Origin: Exilispira sp964581895
GTDB taxonomy: Bacteria > Spirochaetota > JAAYUW01
Assembly: GCA_964581895.1 (NCBI GenBank)
Contig: CAZOPR010000001.1
Coordinates: 124,001 to 188,000, forward strand
DNA: 64,000 bases
Direction of reading: 5' to 3'
Below the pieces are notes generated by a model. That model was given only the letters and a program-made list of their open reading frames with translations. It was not told the origin of the DNA and ran no database searches. Each line of letters begins with the position of its first letter. The first letter of the stretch is position 1. Both the position numbers and the translations under genes were made by a program. Below, in pieces: positions 27,298-36,677 of the stretch.

Positions 27298-28473
27298 TTA
27301 ATTTAAATTTATAATTTTATAATTTTGGCTCAAAGACTGCACAAGGTTTTTGTAAAGTTTTTCAGGTTCAAAATCCTGCTTGAAAAAAATGGAATCTACA
27401 AAAGCATTTGATTCAATATGATATGGTTTTTCACCTAAATTCTCAATCTTTTTATGAAGCTGGTAAAAAGCTCCCGAGAAATCATTAAAACCTGAAGAAA
27501 TAATATAAAAGATTGTCGTTAAATAAGGTTCAAATTGGTAATCATCTTTAATTTTAATATATTCTTCATCTTTTATAAATAAAAAGTATTCCTGATTTAT
27601 ATAAATCAAATTATGAATGTTGATATCCTTTACAGAAAGACTTTCTAAAATGATCTGAGCATTCTCATAATTTGTTTTTATAGTATGAAGATTGGAAATA
27701 TAATTGATTGAATAGATAGAAGATTTTTCATCAATTTGATCTATAAAATCTGAAACCATTGTACCTCCATTCGAAGAAAAGGAAGAACGAACTTTATAAT
27801 TAATATGATAATTTAATGCTAAAGAACAAGCTCTGTCATGCATTACTTTTGCACCTGTTTTAGCCATAAAATAAACCAACTGATGATTAATATTTTTATA
27901 AGCTTTAGCTTCAGGGAAAAATTTTGGGTTTACTGGATATATTCCATCAACATCTGTGCATATTTCACAATTTTTTGCTTTTAAGGAAGCAGCAAGTGCA
28001 ATTGCTGTAAGGTCAGAACCACCTCTTCCTAAAGTTGTGATATTTTTCTCTCTTGAAACACCTTGAAAACCAGCGACAATAACAACTTTATCCTTTTCAA
28101 GTTCTTCAATTATTCTAATAGGTCTTATTTGTTCAATTTTTGCCTTCATATGAGAATTATTCGTTATTATACCTGCTTGAGAACCAGTAAAAGAAACTGC
28201 TGGAATGCCAATATCATTTAACGCTATCGAAAGAAGAGCCATAGATATCCTTTCCCCTGTTGTAAGAATCATATCGACTTCTCTTTCTAATGGTTTAGGG
28301 GAGATATCATATGCAAGTTTTAATAGTTCATTTGTGTAGTTTCCCATTGCTGAGACAACAACAACTATTTTTTTGTTTTTTAAGTATAGCTCTTTTATCT
28401 GATGGGCTACTATGATTATTTTTTCTTTTGTGGCAACAGACGAGCCACCAAATTTCAATACATTTATTTCCAT
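27298..28473 (-). CDS. lysC: Aspartate kinase
   Basis: This phosphorylates aspartate, the first step to lysine, threonine, methionine and diaminopimelate. The 391-residue protein starts with the catalytic VLKFGGSSVATKEK and contains VVVSAMGNYTNELL, MILTTGERISMALLSIAL, GFQGVSREKNITTLGRGGSDLTAIALAA and CTDVDGIYPVNP. The C-terminal 140 residues are in the ACT regulatory position but look diverged, so feedback control is uncertain. No Shine-Dalgarno sequence precedes the ATG; the gene begins directly at the edge of a 19-bp tandem array. It is last in a minus-strand series after the tryptophanase-type gene. Confidence 0.93.
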   Translation of the reverse strand: MEINVLKFGGSSVATKEKIIIVAHQIKELYLKNKKIVVVVSAMGNYTNELLKLAYDISPKPLEREVDMILTTGERISMALLSIALNDIGIPAVSFTGSQAGIITNNSHMKAKIEQIRPIRIIEELEKDKVVIVAGFQGVSREKNITTLGRGGSDLTAIALAASLKAKNCEICTDVDGIYPVNPKFFPEAKAYKNINHQLVYFMAKTGAKVMHDRACSLALNYHINYKVRSSFSSNGGTMVSDFIDQIDEKSSIYSINYISNLHTIKTNYENAQIILESLSVKDINIHNLIYINQEYFLFIKDEEYIKIKDDYQFEPYLTTIFYIISSGFNDFSGAFYQLHKKIENLGEKPYHIESNAFVDSIFFKQDFEPEKLYKNLVQSLSQNYKIINLN

Positions 28474-28588
28474 AATTTATATTATATCCAAAATTTACAT
28501 TAAATCTAATAATTTATATTAAATTCAATAATTTACATTAAATCTAATAATTTACATTAAATCCAATAATTTATATTAAACACAATAA
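28474..28588 (-). repeat. Six-copy 19-bp tandem array between tnaA and lysC
   Basis: Six head-to-tail units of the plus-strand consensus AATTTACATTAAATCTAAT fill the whole gap (units at 28474 [18 bp], 28492, 28511, 28530, 28549 and 28568). Positions 6-7 alternate between AC and AT, and the tail varies (CTAAT, TCAAT, CCAAT). On the minus strand the unit nearest lysC reads TTGGATATAATATAAATT and contains a perfect TATAAT whose expected start site falls on the lysC start codon. Confidence 0.85.
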
Positions 28589-29965
28589 TTAGATCCAATC
28601 TAATCTAGCAGTGAAATGTCTTAATAATTTAGGTTCATAAACAAGTTTCATCCCACGAATTTTATCCTTTCGTTTTAATAGTTGATTTAAAGAAGCGGCA
28701 ACAACATCCATATGCCTATTTGTATAAACTCTTCTAGGGATAGCCAATCTTAAAAGTTCAAAATCCGGTTTTCTGTTTTTACCTGTTTGCGGATCTCTAT
28801 CTGCAAGTAAAGTTCCAATCTCAACACCCCTAACGCCAGACTCGATATATAACTCAACTCCAAGCGCTTGAGCTGGGAATTGGTCATGAGGTATATGAGG
28901 AAGCATTTTGGATGCATTTATAAAAACAGCATGCCCACCAGCAGGATTTATTAATGGTATTCCAAATTCTTTACATTTTTGATGAAGATATGAAACCTGA
29001 GAAATTCTATCATTTAAGTAATCAAATTCTGTGGATTCGTTTAATCCAACAGCTAATGCTGACATATCACGACCTGCCATTCCGCCATACATTATAAAAC
29101 CTTCAAAAAGAATGCAAAATTGCTGAAGTTTTTCATATAGATTTTTATCTTTAACTGCTATAAAACCACCTATATTTACCAACCCATCTTTTTTAGAAGA
29201 CATGGTGCAACCATCTGTATAGGAAAACATTTGTTTAACAATTTCTTTGATTGTCTTATTTTCATAACCTTTTTCTCTGGTTTTAATAAAATAGGCATTT
29301 TCAGCAAATCTTGCTGCATCAAAAAATAACATGACACCATATTTATCACATAATTTTCTAAGATTGATAATATTTTCCATAGAGACAGGTTGCCCACCAG
29401 AAGAATTACAGGTAATGGTTAAAATAAATAGGGGGATTTTTTCTTTAGGGGTTGTTTTAAAAAAAGTCTCAACTTTGTTAAGATCAACATTTCCCTTAAA
29501 AGGATAATCACTTTCAGAATCTTTCGCTTCATCAGTCAAAAGCGAAGCTTCTCTTGAATGGCGAAACTCGATATGGGCCAGTGTTGTATCAAAATGTTTA
29601 TTGCCAGGAACAATATCTCCTTCTTTTAATATTGCGGAGAAAAGAACATTTTCAGCGGCTCTTCCTTGATGTGTCGGGATAACATAAGGCAAGCCTAATA
29701 GTTCATTAATGGTGCCTTTCAATTCAAAAAAGGAGGAAGCGCCAGCATAGCTTTCATCACCTTTCATTATAGCAGCCCATTGATTATTGGACATGCTTCC
29801 AGTTCCAGAATCTGTTAAAAGATCTATAAATACATCCTCTGATTTCAATCCAAAAAGCGAATACCCTGCTTCTTTAATAGCCTTTTTTCGATATTCTAAG
29901 GTAGTTCTTTTTAAGTTTTCAACAACTTTTATTTTGTAAGATTCAGCCATATCGAAATAATCCAT
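28589..29965 (-). CDS. tnaA: Tryptophanase / tyrosine phenol-lyase family beta-eliminating lyase (tryptophanase-like)
   Basis: This PLP enzyme cleaves an aromatic amino acid to pyruvate, ammonia and the ring compound. The 458 residues contain FIDLLTDSGTGSMS, YVIPTHQGRAAENVL, SSGGQPVSMENI, FFDAARFAENAYFIKTRE and the Schiff-base Lys in SSKKDGLVNIGGF. Of the residues I recall that separate the two activities, the GVEIG segment has Ile where tyrosine phenol-lyase has Arg, and LRHFTARLDWI keeps the tryptophanase His. I therefore favour tryptophanase, although several stretches resemble tyrosine phenol-lyase. The ATG at 29965 is chosen because GGAG lies five bases before it; GTG and ATG codons at 29971 and 29968 are too close to that site. 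It directly follows an exported protein gene. Confidence 0.85.
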   Translation of the reverse strand: MDYFDMAESYKIKVVENLKRTTLEYRKKAIKEAGYSLFGLKSEDVFIDLLTDSGTGSMSNNQWAAIMKGDESYAGASSFFELKGTINELLGLPYVIPTHQGRAAENVLFSAILKEGDIVPGNKHFDTTLAHIEFRHSREASLLTDEAKDSESDYPFKGNVDLNKVETFFKTTPKEKIPLFILTITCNSSGGQPVSMENIINLRKLCDKYGVMLFFDAARFAENAYFIKTREKGYENKTIKEIVKQMFSYTDGCTMSSKKDGLVNIGGFIAVKDKNLYEKLQQFCILFEGFIMYGGMAGRDMSALAVGLNESTEFDYLNDRISQVSYLHQKCKEFGIPLINPAGGHAVFINASKMLPHIPHDQFPAQALGVELYIESGVRGVEIGTLLADRDPQTGKNRKPDFELLRLAIPRRVYTNRHMDVVAASLNQLLKRKDKIRGMKLVYEPKLLRHFTARLDWI

Positions 29966-29967
29966 CA

Positions 29968-31416
29968 TCACTCCTTTTTAGTAAAATATTCTATAACATA
30001 AAAAAATGAAAATGTTTGTTCGATTTGAATATCTTTTGGTAGATTAGTTTTATCAAGGACTAAAGAGTAATCTTTAGAAAGAGCAACCGCAATATTTAAA
30101 AGTTTTGTATATTTTGCATAATCTCGTCTCATAACATTTATAAAATCAATAGATTGCTTTTCGTAGGTCTCTAATATTTGTTTTACAGTGTTAATCATGA
30201 TTTCAACTCTTTCAAGACCATTTAAAAATATAGTCAATTGGCTATCAATTATTCTAGATAAGTCTTCGGCTTGAACTATATAATCTGGAAAGCTATAAAG
30301 ACCAGGTACACTATATTGATTTAACTCTGTACCAGATAGAACCATCTCAATGAGTTGGTTGTTAAATTCAATAAATTGTTTGATATATCCAATACTTGTC
30401 TCATCAAAGCCAAGAACTGTTTTCATGTCCTGCAAAATGGAATATAAAAGATCATTCATTTTCATAACAGCTTCAAGATTTTTAATATAAACATTTAAAA
30501 GATCTTGAGCTTTGTTTACCGACTCAACTGTTTTGGATAAACCGCTTCTAAATTCTTTTATCTTTTGCACAACTTCTTTTTCCAAATCCAAAATAGAAAG
30601 AACACTATTTTTTATAGAAAGATAATTATTAAAATTTTCAATTACCATTTGATTTATCTGATCATAGTTTGAGCCAACTATTTCTGGTAATTTATATGAA
30701 ACCAATTGGCAGCTTAGATAAATTGTTGGTAACTTTGTAAATGTACCTGATAAAAATATAGAGCTTGAAGAAGTGGGATAAGGGAAAATAGGTATTGTAA
30801 TAGAATAATTTTCTCCCTTAAATACTTTTATTCCAAGAGGGACATCAACCTCTTCATAGTCTGTGCTTTTTACATCTGTAGTTACAAGAACAATGTAAGG
30901 TAGAAGCAAATCTACTTGTTCTGTGATAGTTTCATTGTTTGGGAATGTTTGATATTCAATGGTATCTCGCACAAGAGAATTGTTATTTGCAGTAATTCTA
31001 ATTTCAAGGGTTCCTTTTGAATTTATTATATTTTCAGGAGAAGTTTCTTTGCCATTTAAAATATAATTTATATTGAATGAAACAGGAAGTTTGAAATTTT
31101 CTACATTTGGTTCAACATAAAAATAAACCAATTTATCTTTTGTGGTTATTTCAACTTTTTGAGGGTTTTGATTGATTTTTTCTATGCCATCATCTATCTT
31201 AAAATTAGTTAAATTAAACTTATTCAGAAATGAAATTATTTTATTTTCAGCCCATTTAAATGCATAAGAAACTTTAATTTTAGTTGGCTGTCCTTTATAG
31301 TTAAGAGTAACATAAACTGTCTCATTTTTTATTATTTTGATACTCTGGGAAAAAGTATTTAAAGTAAAAACAATTAGTAATATACACAAAAATAAAATCA
31401 CAATTTTTTTATTCAT
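29968..31416 (-). CDS. Exported protein encoded next to an MMPL transporter
   Basis: This 482-residue protein has a signal peptide (MNKKIVILFLCILLIVFTLNTF) and no further obvious membrane helix. The first mature residues (IKNETVYVTLNYKGQPTKIK) match a recurring opening, 'vYv.L.y.G.p..i.V', that I associate with exported partners of MMPL/RND pumps. Beta-rich segments follow to about residue 250. A long helical, coiled-coil-prone region (about 250-450) follows with no catalytic motif. The order with the transporter gene (76-base gap, same strand) suggests a periplasmic accessory subunit, which is inference. The last bases touch the tnaA ribosome site. Confidence 0.65.
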   Translation of the reverse strand: MNKKIVILFLCILLIVFTLNTFSQSIKIIKNETVYVTLNYKGQPTKIKVSYAFKWAENKIISFLNKFNLTNFKIDDGIEKINQNPQKVEITTKDKLVYFYVEPNVENFKLPVSFNINYILNGKETSPENIINSKGTLEIRITANNNSLVRDTIEYQTFPNNETITEQVDLLLPYIVLVTTDVKSTDYEEVDVPLGIKVFKGENYSITIPIFPYPTSSSSIFLSGTFTKLPTIYLSCQLVSYKLPEIVGSNYDQINQMVIENFNNYLSIKNSVLSILDLEKEVVQKIKEFRSGLSKTVESVNKAQDLLNVYIKNLEAVMKMNDLLYSILQDMKTVLGFDETSIGYIKQFIEFNNQLIEMVLSGTELNQYSVPGLYSFPDYIVQAEDLSRIIDSQLTIFLNGLERVEIMINTVKQILETYEKQSIDFINVMRRDYAKYTKLLNIAVALSKDYSLVLDKTNLPKDIQIEQTFSFFYVIEYFTKKE

Positions 31417-31492
31417 AAATTATTAACCTATAAAATTAAGTAAGAAACTTTAATATATATGATTTATACAAAAAAAAGATAATAAGAATTAA

Positions 31493-33694
31493 TTATTTTG
31501 CAATATTTTGTGAAACTTTATTTTTTGAAAAAATTGAATAAATCCTTCTTTTTCTATTGTCCATATTGATAATAAGCTTCGAAAATACAAGGACTATAAA
31601 AGGCATAAAAAGTTCAACGACTAAAAAGCTAACAATTGCTCCTCTTCCTATAAGTCCAGAAATATTAGATACAACATTTACTGGATCAAATAAATTAAAA
31701 CCAACTGTTGCAAAGAATAAACACAAAGAAGCACTGAAAATAGTGCTTGCTGTTGAAATTGATGTCCTTTTTATTGCAAGTATTAAATCTTTATCCTTTT
31801 TATATTCCTCCAAAAATCTGGTTATATATAAAAGAGCATAATCAATTGTAGATCCAAGCTGGATCGATCCTATAATCATATTTGCTATGAATGATATTTC
31901 ATGGGCGAAAATACTATATAGATATAGATTAAGCATGACAGCAAATTCTACAACTACTATAAGAATAAGTGAGAATATTGGAGATGTAAATAAAAATAAT
32001 AATATTATGAAGATAAATATAAGAGAAGCCAAATTTATTCTTGCAAAATCAACTTTCGCTATTTTAATAAAATCATATAAAAGCTCAGATTGACCACTGA
32101 TATAAAACTCATTGTAATATTTTTTAAAAGTTTTTTTTACTTGTTCTAAAAGAAAAACAGATTCTTTTGTCCCTGGAGGATAAAGGATTTTTAAATAAAT
32201 CTTCATATATCCATTTTTGTAAAAAGTTTCAATTTGATCATATGGAATAAACGAAATTGGTACTGAAGGATGAGTATAATCATTTATAGAAAATACTAAA
32301 GATACACCATCAATTCCTTTTATCTCTGATATTGCCTTTTGAAGTTTGAATCTATTAAAATTGTAAAGCGAAGGAACTGGTAAAACTATATTTAAAATAT
32401 CTCCAGTTTTCGCTATCCTCATAATATCATTTAAGCTTTCAAAAGATTTTAAATTTTTTGGCATCGAATCATCTAATCTATATGATATCGGCAAATGAAA
32501 ACCTTGATAAAAAATAAATGGGATCAATATGCAGATAATAATGCCTGTTATTATTATTAAAGCTTTAACTCCATATTTTCTTTTTAAGTTTAATTTATTT
32601 AATTGATCAGCTTTTGTAATTATTTTTTTTATTTTATTGGTTTTGATAAATTTAAAAATATTAATTTTTGAAAACGAAAAAGACTCAAAACTTGTTTTTT
32701 CAATGATTTTTTCAAAAATCAAGATTAATGAAGGAAGTAAAGTTACAGAACAAAGTAGAGAAAGTAAAACACCTTTTGCCACAACTATACCAAGATCAAA
32801 ACCAAGTTTCAATGTCATTATTGTTATGGCTAAAAAGCCTATAAAAGTAGTAAGTGACGAACCTAAAATAGATACAAAAGTTCTATCGATAGAAATAGCC
32901 ATAGCAGATTTTTTATCAGGATGAATATTTTTTTCTTCAAAATATCTATGAAATAAAAATAAAGAATAATCCATAGAGACACCAAATTGTAAAGCAGCAG
33001 TTATCGCATTAGTAAGGTATGATATTGAATGTAAAAAACCGTTGGTTCCCATATTTATTATATATGCGATAGCAAGATTTATGATAAATAAAAAAGGAGG
33101 GATAAGTGTTTTTGTAGTTAGAATCAGCATCAATAACATTATACCTATTGAGACTAAAAAGTACCATGGAAAAGCACTGGTCCTAAATGCCCTTCTAAAC
33201 TCCCAGTTCATTACTGAAGAACCAGTAAATATAACATCCTTAAAATTTTGAGTATAATTAATAATATCGCCAATTGCATCTAAAGTTTCAGGATCATTAT
33301 CCTGTTTTAAAAATTCAACAGTTACAAAGATTCCTTTTCCTTGATAAAACAGTTCTTTAGCGACTTCAGGTAAAAAACCTTCTGGAACCGTGAAGATCCC
33401 TACCTGATCGGGTCCCAGAGCATTTTTTATTTGTGGATGATTTCTTATATATTTTATAACTTTGAAATATGTTTCTTTATCATTTATATTTTTAAAAAAT
33501 AAAATTGCAGAAGCGGAGCTACCGAAAGATTGTGAAAGGATTTTTTGAGCTTTGATGCTATCTATATCATCGGGGAGAAAGCTTGCGAGTTCTTTGACTA
33601 CGGTGACTTTCGACCATTGTTTAATAGACCAAACTGAAAGCAAAATAAATAATATTAAAATAATAAATCTATACTTTACTATTAGTTTTCCCAC
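31493..33694 (-). CDS. MMPL/RND-family transporter
   Basis: This inner-membrane exporter of 733 residues is built as two halves, each with one helix, a large extracytoplasmic loop and five helices. The conserved helix-4 motif occurs twice: LQFGVSMDYSLFLFHRYFEE in the first half and QLGSTIDYALLYITRFLEEY in the second. The Asp-Tyr pair is the proton-relay position. The size is typical of the hydrophobe/lipid-type MMPL proteins rather than the 1000-residue AcrB type. It probably moves lipids, hopanoid-like compounds or drugs, but the cargo is unknown. The start codon is GTG after GGGGAT. An exported partner is encoded next. Confidence 0.9.
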   Translation of the reverse strand: MGKLIVKYRFIILILFILLSVWSIKQWSKVTVVKELASFLPDDIDSIKAQKILSQSFGSSASAILFFKNINDKETYFKVIKYIRNHPQIKNALGPDQVGIFTVPEGFLPEVAKELFYQGKGIFVTVEFLKQDNDPETLDAIGDIINYTQNFKDVIFTGSSVMNWEFRRAFRTSAFPWYFLVSIGIMLLMLILTTKTLIPPFLFIINLAIAYIINMGTNGFLHSISYLTNAITAALQFGVSMDYSLFLFHRYFEEKNIHPDKKSAMAISIDRTFVSILGSSLTTFIGFLAITIMTLKLGFDLGIVVAKGVLLSLLCSVTLLPSLILIFEKIIEKTSFESFSFSKINIFKFIKTNKIKKIITKADQLNKLNLKRKYGVKALIIITGIIICILIPFIFYQGFHLPISYRLDDSMPKNLKSFESLNDIMRIAKTGDILNIVLPVPSLYNFNRFKLQKAISEIKGIDGVSLVFSINDYTHPSVPISFIPYDQIETFYKNGYMKIYLKILYPPGTKESVFLLEQVKKTFKKYYNEFYISGQSELLYDFIKIAKVDFARINLASLIFIFIILLFLFTSPIFSLILIVVVEFAVMLNLYLYSIFAHEISFIANMIIGSIQLGSTIDYALLYITRFLEEYKKDKDLILAIKRTSISTASTIFSASLCLFFATVGFNLFDPVNVVSNISGLIGRGAIVSFLVVELFMPFIVLVFSKLIINMDNRKRRIYSIFSKNKVSQNIAK

Positions 33695-33739
33695 TTTATC
33701 CCCAAAAATTAAAATATATAGTTAAAAAAGTTTCATCTG

Positions 33740-35287
33740 CTATTTAGCAATTTTTCTTATTGTATCAATAATGGTCCCATCCCTGTACTCTACAAGAGCA
33801 ACAATATCATCTGTAAAGTTTATAGGTTTTGGCTTTCCAGTAATTTTTTCAATATTTTTCTTTAAGTCAACAATATCATAAACAGGATAACCTGCGTTTT
33901 TTATCCAATCTTTTATATCTGTTCTTAAAGGATTAACTGCAACTCCTCTTTCTGTAACTATAACATCTACATCTTCTCCTGGTGTTATTACAGTAGTTAC
34001 ATCATCTACGACTATAGGTATTCTACTTCTAAATGATGGTGCGATAACTATTGTAAGTTTTGCACCGTATGCAGTATCACAATGCCCACCAGATGCTTCT
34101 CTAATAATACCATTTGAACCTGTAACAACATTTACATTAAATTTGGTATCTACTTCTAGTGCAGATAAAATGACCACATCAAGATAATTAACAATTGGTC
34201 CAGCATTAAAAGGGTTAGAATAAAATGAAGAATCCATCTCTACATGATTTGGATTTTCTTTCATAGATAAAGAAGCATTTATGTCAAAAGATTGAACATC
34301 ATAAAGAGTTTGAATAAGACCTTCTTTTAAGAGTTCAACCTGATAACTTGTTATGCCACCTGTTGCGAATTTTGCAATTATATTCCTTTTGAGCATATGT
34401 TCTTTTAAGAATTTTGTAGTTGCTAAAGCTGCGCCACCAGAGCCTGTTTGAAAAGAAAAACCATTTTTAAAATATGGAGAAGATGCGATTATATCAGCAC
34501 TAATTTTAGCAAGAAGAAGATCCATTGGATTTGTTGTTATTCTTGTAGCTGCTGTGCCAATTTTTTTTGGATCACCAATATTATCCATTTTGACTATATA
34601 ATCGACTAGATAATGCGGGATAGAGATTCTGCTCAATGGAGTTTCTTTAATATCATTTGTAATAGCAACAACATAGTTAGCATATTTTGCATCGACATGT
34701 GCATAACCAAGAGAACCGCAAGGAGTTGTCGAATCTGTACCATTGATATTACCCATAAAGTCACAACCAGGAGCTGCAATAAATGCGACATCTATTTTGG
34801 TGCTTCCTTCCTCAATTCTTCTTGCTCTTCCTCCATGAGAATGGAAAAGAACAGGATATTCTATCTCTCCATTTGAAGCGATATCTCCAAGTTTTTTTCT
34901 CAACCCAGAAGTTAGAATTTTTGTTATGACTTTTTGTTGAACATAAGGAGCAATGAGATCATGAGGTTCAGTTAAACTTGATGGAGCAAGTGTTAGATTT
35001 TTAATCCCCATTTTTGCTATCGCTTCAATCACTGGTACTAAAACCATATCGCCATTTCTAAAATGGTGGTGAAAAGATATTGTCATTCCATCCTTTAACC
35101 CAGTTGCTTTAATAGCTTCTTCTATTGAAGGCAAGACTTTGTTTCTCTCTAAAGAATATCTTTTTAATATGCCACCAGCTTTTTTATTTTTTTCAGGGTA
35201 AAGAAAGTCACTTCCCATAAAAGGTTTAAGCTGCCCATAGCCTTTTATAGAATCAGGTATATATCTTCCAACAGCATTTTTTTGCAT
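33740..35287 (-). CDS. citF: Citrate lyase alpha subunit (citrate:ACP transferase)
   Basis: This transfers the acyl-carrier group from acetyl-ACP to citrate, the first half of citrate cleavage to acetate and oxaloacetate. The 515-residue protein has family-typical segments: AVGRYIPDSIKGYGQLKPF, GMTISFHHHFRNGD, SHGGRARRIEEG, CDFMGNINGTDSTTPCGSLGYAHVDAKYANYVVAIT, FQTGSGGAALATT, and IREASGGHCDTAYGAKL near the C-terminus. The ATG at 35287 follows AGAGGTGA with five bases of spacing; a GTG nine bases earlier lies inside that site. It is the last gene of the citD-citE-citF set. Confidence 0.96.
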   Translation of the reverse strand: MQKNAVGRYIPDSIKGYGQLKPFMGSDFLYPEKNKKAGGILKRYSLERNKVLPSIEEAIKATGLKDGMTISFHHHFRNGDMVLVPVIEAIAKMGIKNLTLAPSSLTEPHDLIAPYVQQKVITKILTSGLRKKLGDIASNGEIEYPVLFHSHGGRARRIEEGSTKIDVAFIAAPGCDFMGNINGTDSTTPCGSLGYAHVDAKYANYVVAITNDIKETPLSRISIPHYLVDYIVKMDNIGDPKKIGTAATRITTNPMDLLLAKISADIIASSPYFKNGFSFQTGSGGAALATTKFLKEHMLKRNIIAKFATGGITSYQVELLKEGLIQTLYDVQSFDINASLSMKENPNHVEMDSSFYSNPFNAGPIVNYLDVVILSALEVDTKFNVNVVTGSNGIIREASGGHCDTAYGAKLTIVIAPSFRSRIPIVVDDVTTVITPGEDVDVIVTERGVAVNPLRTDIKDWIKNAGYPVYDIVDLKKNIEKITGKPKPINFTDDIVALVEYRDGTIIDTIRKIAK

Positions 35288-35366
35288 ATTAGTCACCTCT
35301 TAATTTTCTAATATTCTATAGGTTTTATTTTCAATTTTATTTTCATAATTATTATAACTTTTATTT

Positions 35367-36245
35367 TTAGATTATAGTAGAAATGTCAATTCCAGCCCTA
35401 GATAAAGTTAGTTCAGCTCTTTTTACAACAGGATAATCAATCATTTTACCATTTAAACTTACCACACCACCTTCGTTTTTCCTCGAAGCTTTTATTATTT
35501 CAATCGCTTTTTCAATCTCCTGCTCAGTTGGATTAAAGATTTCATGAATTATTTGAATCTGTCTTGGGTTTATACATGCTTTTCCATCAAATCCAAGTTC
35601 TTTTATGGTTTGAGTATCTTTTCTTAATCCTTCTTCGTCATTGATATCTGAAAATACGGTATCAAGCGCAGCTACTTTAGCGGCAGATGCAGCCAAAGCC
35701 ACTTTAGCTCTCGCCCAGAAAAGTTCATGTCCTTCTCTGGTTCTTGAAACTTTCATATCTGCTGTAAGATCTTCTCCACCAATAGTTATCGCGATAATTC
35801 TCGGGGAGCTTTTTGCTATATCATAAGCATTTTCAATGGCAATAGCTGTTTCTAACATAGGAACGATCTTAGTAGTGCCTATTGGGATATTATTTTTTTC
35901 TTCAATTTGCGAAATTAAATTTTCATAATTTAATATATCTTCAACAGATGAAGTCTTTGGAAGTCTTATTGCATCAGGTTTTAATGGGATAATTGCTTCC
36001 AAATCATCTTTACAAAAAGGTGTATCTATAGCATTAATTCTTACAACTACCTCAATATCTTGAAAATTTAAAAACGAAAGAGCTTCAGATACTAAAAAAC
36101 GAGCAGAATCTTTTTGATATATAGAAACTGAATCTTCAAGATCTAATAAAACGCCATCTGCTCCAAAAACCATGCAATTTTGCAACATTGAAGGTGAATT
36201 TCCAGGTACATAAAGTTGACTTCTTCTTTTAATTATTTTTTTCAT
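35367..36245 (-). CDS. citE: Citrate lyase beta subunit (citryl-ACP lyase)
   Basis: This cleaves citryl-ACP to oxaloacetate and acetyl-ACP. The 292 residues form the Mg2+-dependent HpcH/HpaI-type barrel. They show RRSQLYVPGNSPSMLQNC, DGVLLDLEDSVSIYQKDSAR, VVRINAIDTPFC, IRLPKTSSVEDI, VPMLETAIAIENAYDIA, IIAITIGGEDLTADMKVSR and GFDGKACINPRQIQIIHE. Glu and Asp metal ligands and the CoA-phosphate Arg are in these segments. The ATG follows GAGGTTAAG. It lies 19 bases after citD and 79 bases before citF, so the three are almost certainly one transcript. Confidence 0.96.
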   Translation of the reverse strand: MKKIIKRRSQLYVPGNSPSMLQNCMVFGADGVLLDLEDSVSIYQKDSARFLVSEALSFLNFQDIEVVVRINAIDTPFCKDDLEAIIPLKPDAIRLPKTSSVEDILNYENLISQIEEKNNIPIGTTKIVPMLETAIAIENAYDIAKSSPRIIAITIGGEDLTADMKVSRTREGHELFWARAKVALAASAAKVAALDTVFSDINDEEGLRKDTQTIKELGFDGKACINPRQIQIIHEIFNPTEQEIEKAIEIIKASRKNEGGVVSLNGKMIDYPVVKRAELTLSRAGIDISTII

Positions 36246-36264
36246 CTTAACCTCTTATTTTATT

Positions 36265-36543
36265 TTATCTTTTTAAAGATCTTGATAATGCAGTCATCAA
36301 TCTTGCTTTAAGTGCAAATGATAAAGCTCCTCTATCTTCCACTTTTACTTTAAGAGGCAATTCAGATATACCATATTGATTTTTAAATTTTTCTATTGTT
36401 GATTCGATATCTTTTATAATAATTTCATGAAATTGTTTATCAACAGTTGAAACAATTTCAAGAGAGAAGTCGTTTGAAGGCTCAATGCTAACAAGACAAT
36501 CGGAGGATTCAAGACTACCAGATTCAGATTTTATAAATTCCAT
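36265..36543 (-). CDS. citD: Citrate lyase acyl carrier protein (gamma subunit)
   Basis: This is the small carrier that holds the phosphoribosyl-dephospho-CoA prosthetic group of citrate lyase. At 92 residues it has the family length. The attachment Ser is expected in GSLESSDCLVSIEP near the N-terminus, matching the 'G.lESsD..v.i.P' signature. The C-terminus ends in the typical ALKARLMTALSRSLKR. AAGAGGTTTTT precedes the ATG. It is first in the citDEF set and divergent from cheA. No gene for the activating ligase or for prosthetic-group synthesis (citC, citX, citG) is visible in the window. Confidence 0.95.
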   Translation of the reverse strand: MEFIKSESGSLESSDCLVSIEPSNDFSLEIVSTVDKQFHEIIIKDIESTIEKFKNQYGISELPLKVKVEDRGALSFALKARLMTALSRSLKR

Positions 36544-36620
36544 AAAAACCTCTTGAATTTGATATTTGATTGAAAACTAACATTTTTTTATATTTTTTCA
36601 ATTAAAAATAGTTATCAATA

Positions 36621-36651
36621 TTGACAATTTAATATTTTTATAAGATATTTA
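36621..36651 (+). promoter_or_regulatory. Possible promoter upstream of cheA
   Basis: A perfect TTGACA at 36621-36626 lies 52 bases before the cheA start. The -10 is unclear: TAAGAT, GATATT or TATTTA follow at spacings of 14, 17 and 19. Only the -35 is convincing. Confidence 0.35.
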
Positions 36652-36677
36652 ATTTGATGAATAAAAAAGGTGTTTTT

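Noticed and set aside
28474..28588. CRISPR array
   Set aside because: The repeats are directly adjacent without unique spacers, the unit is only 19 bp and no cas genes are near.
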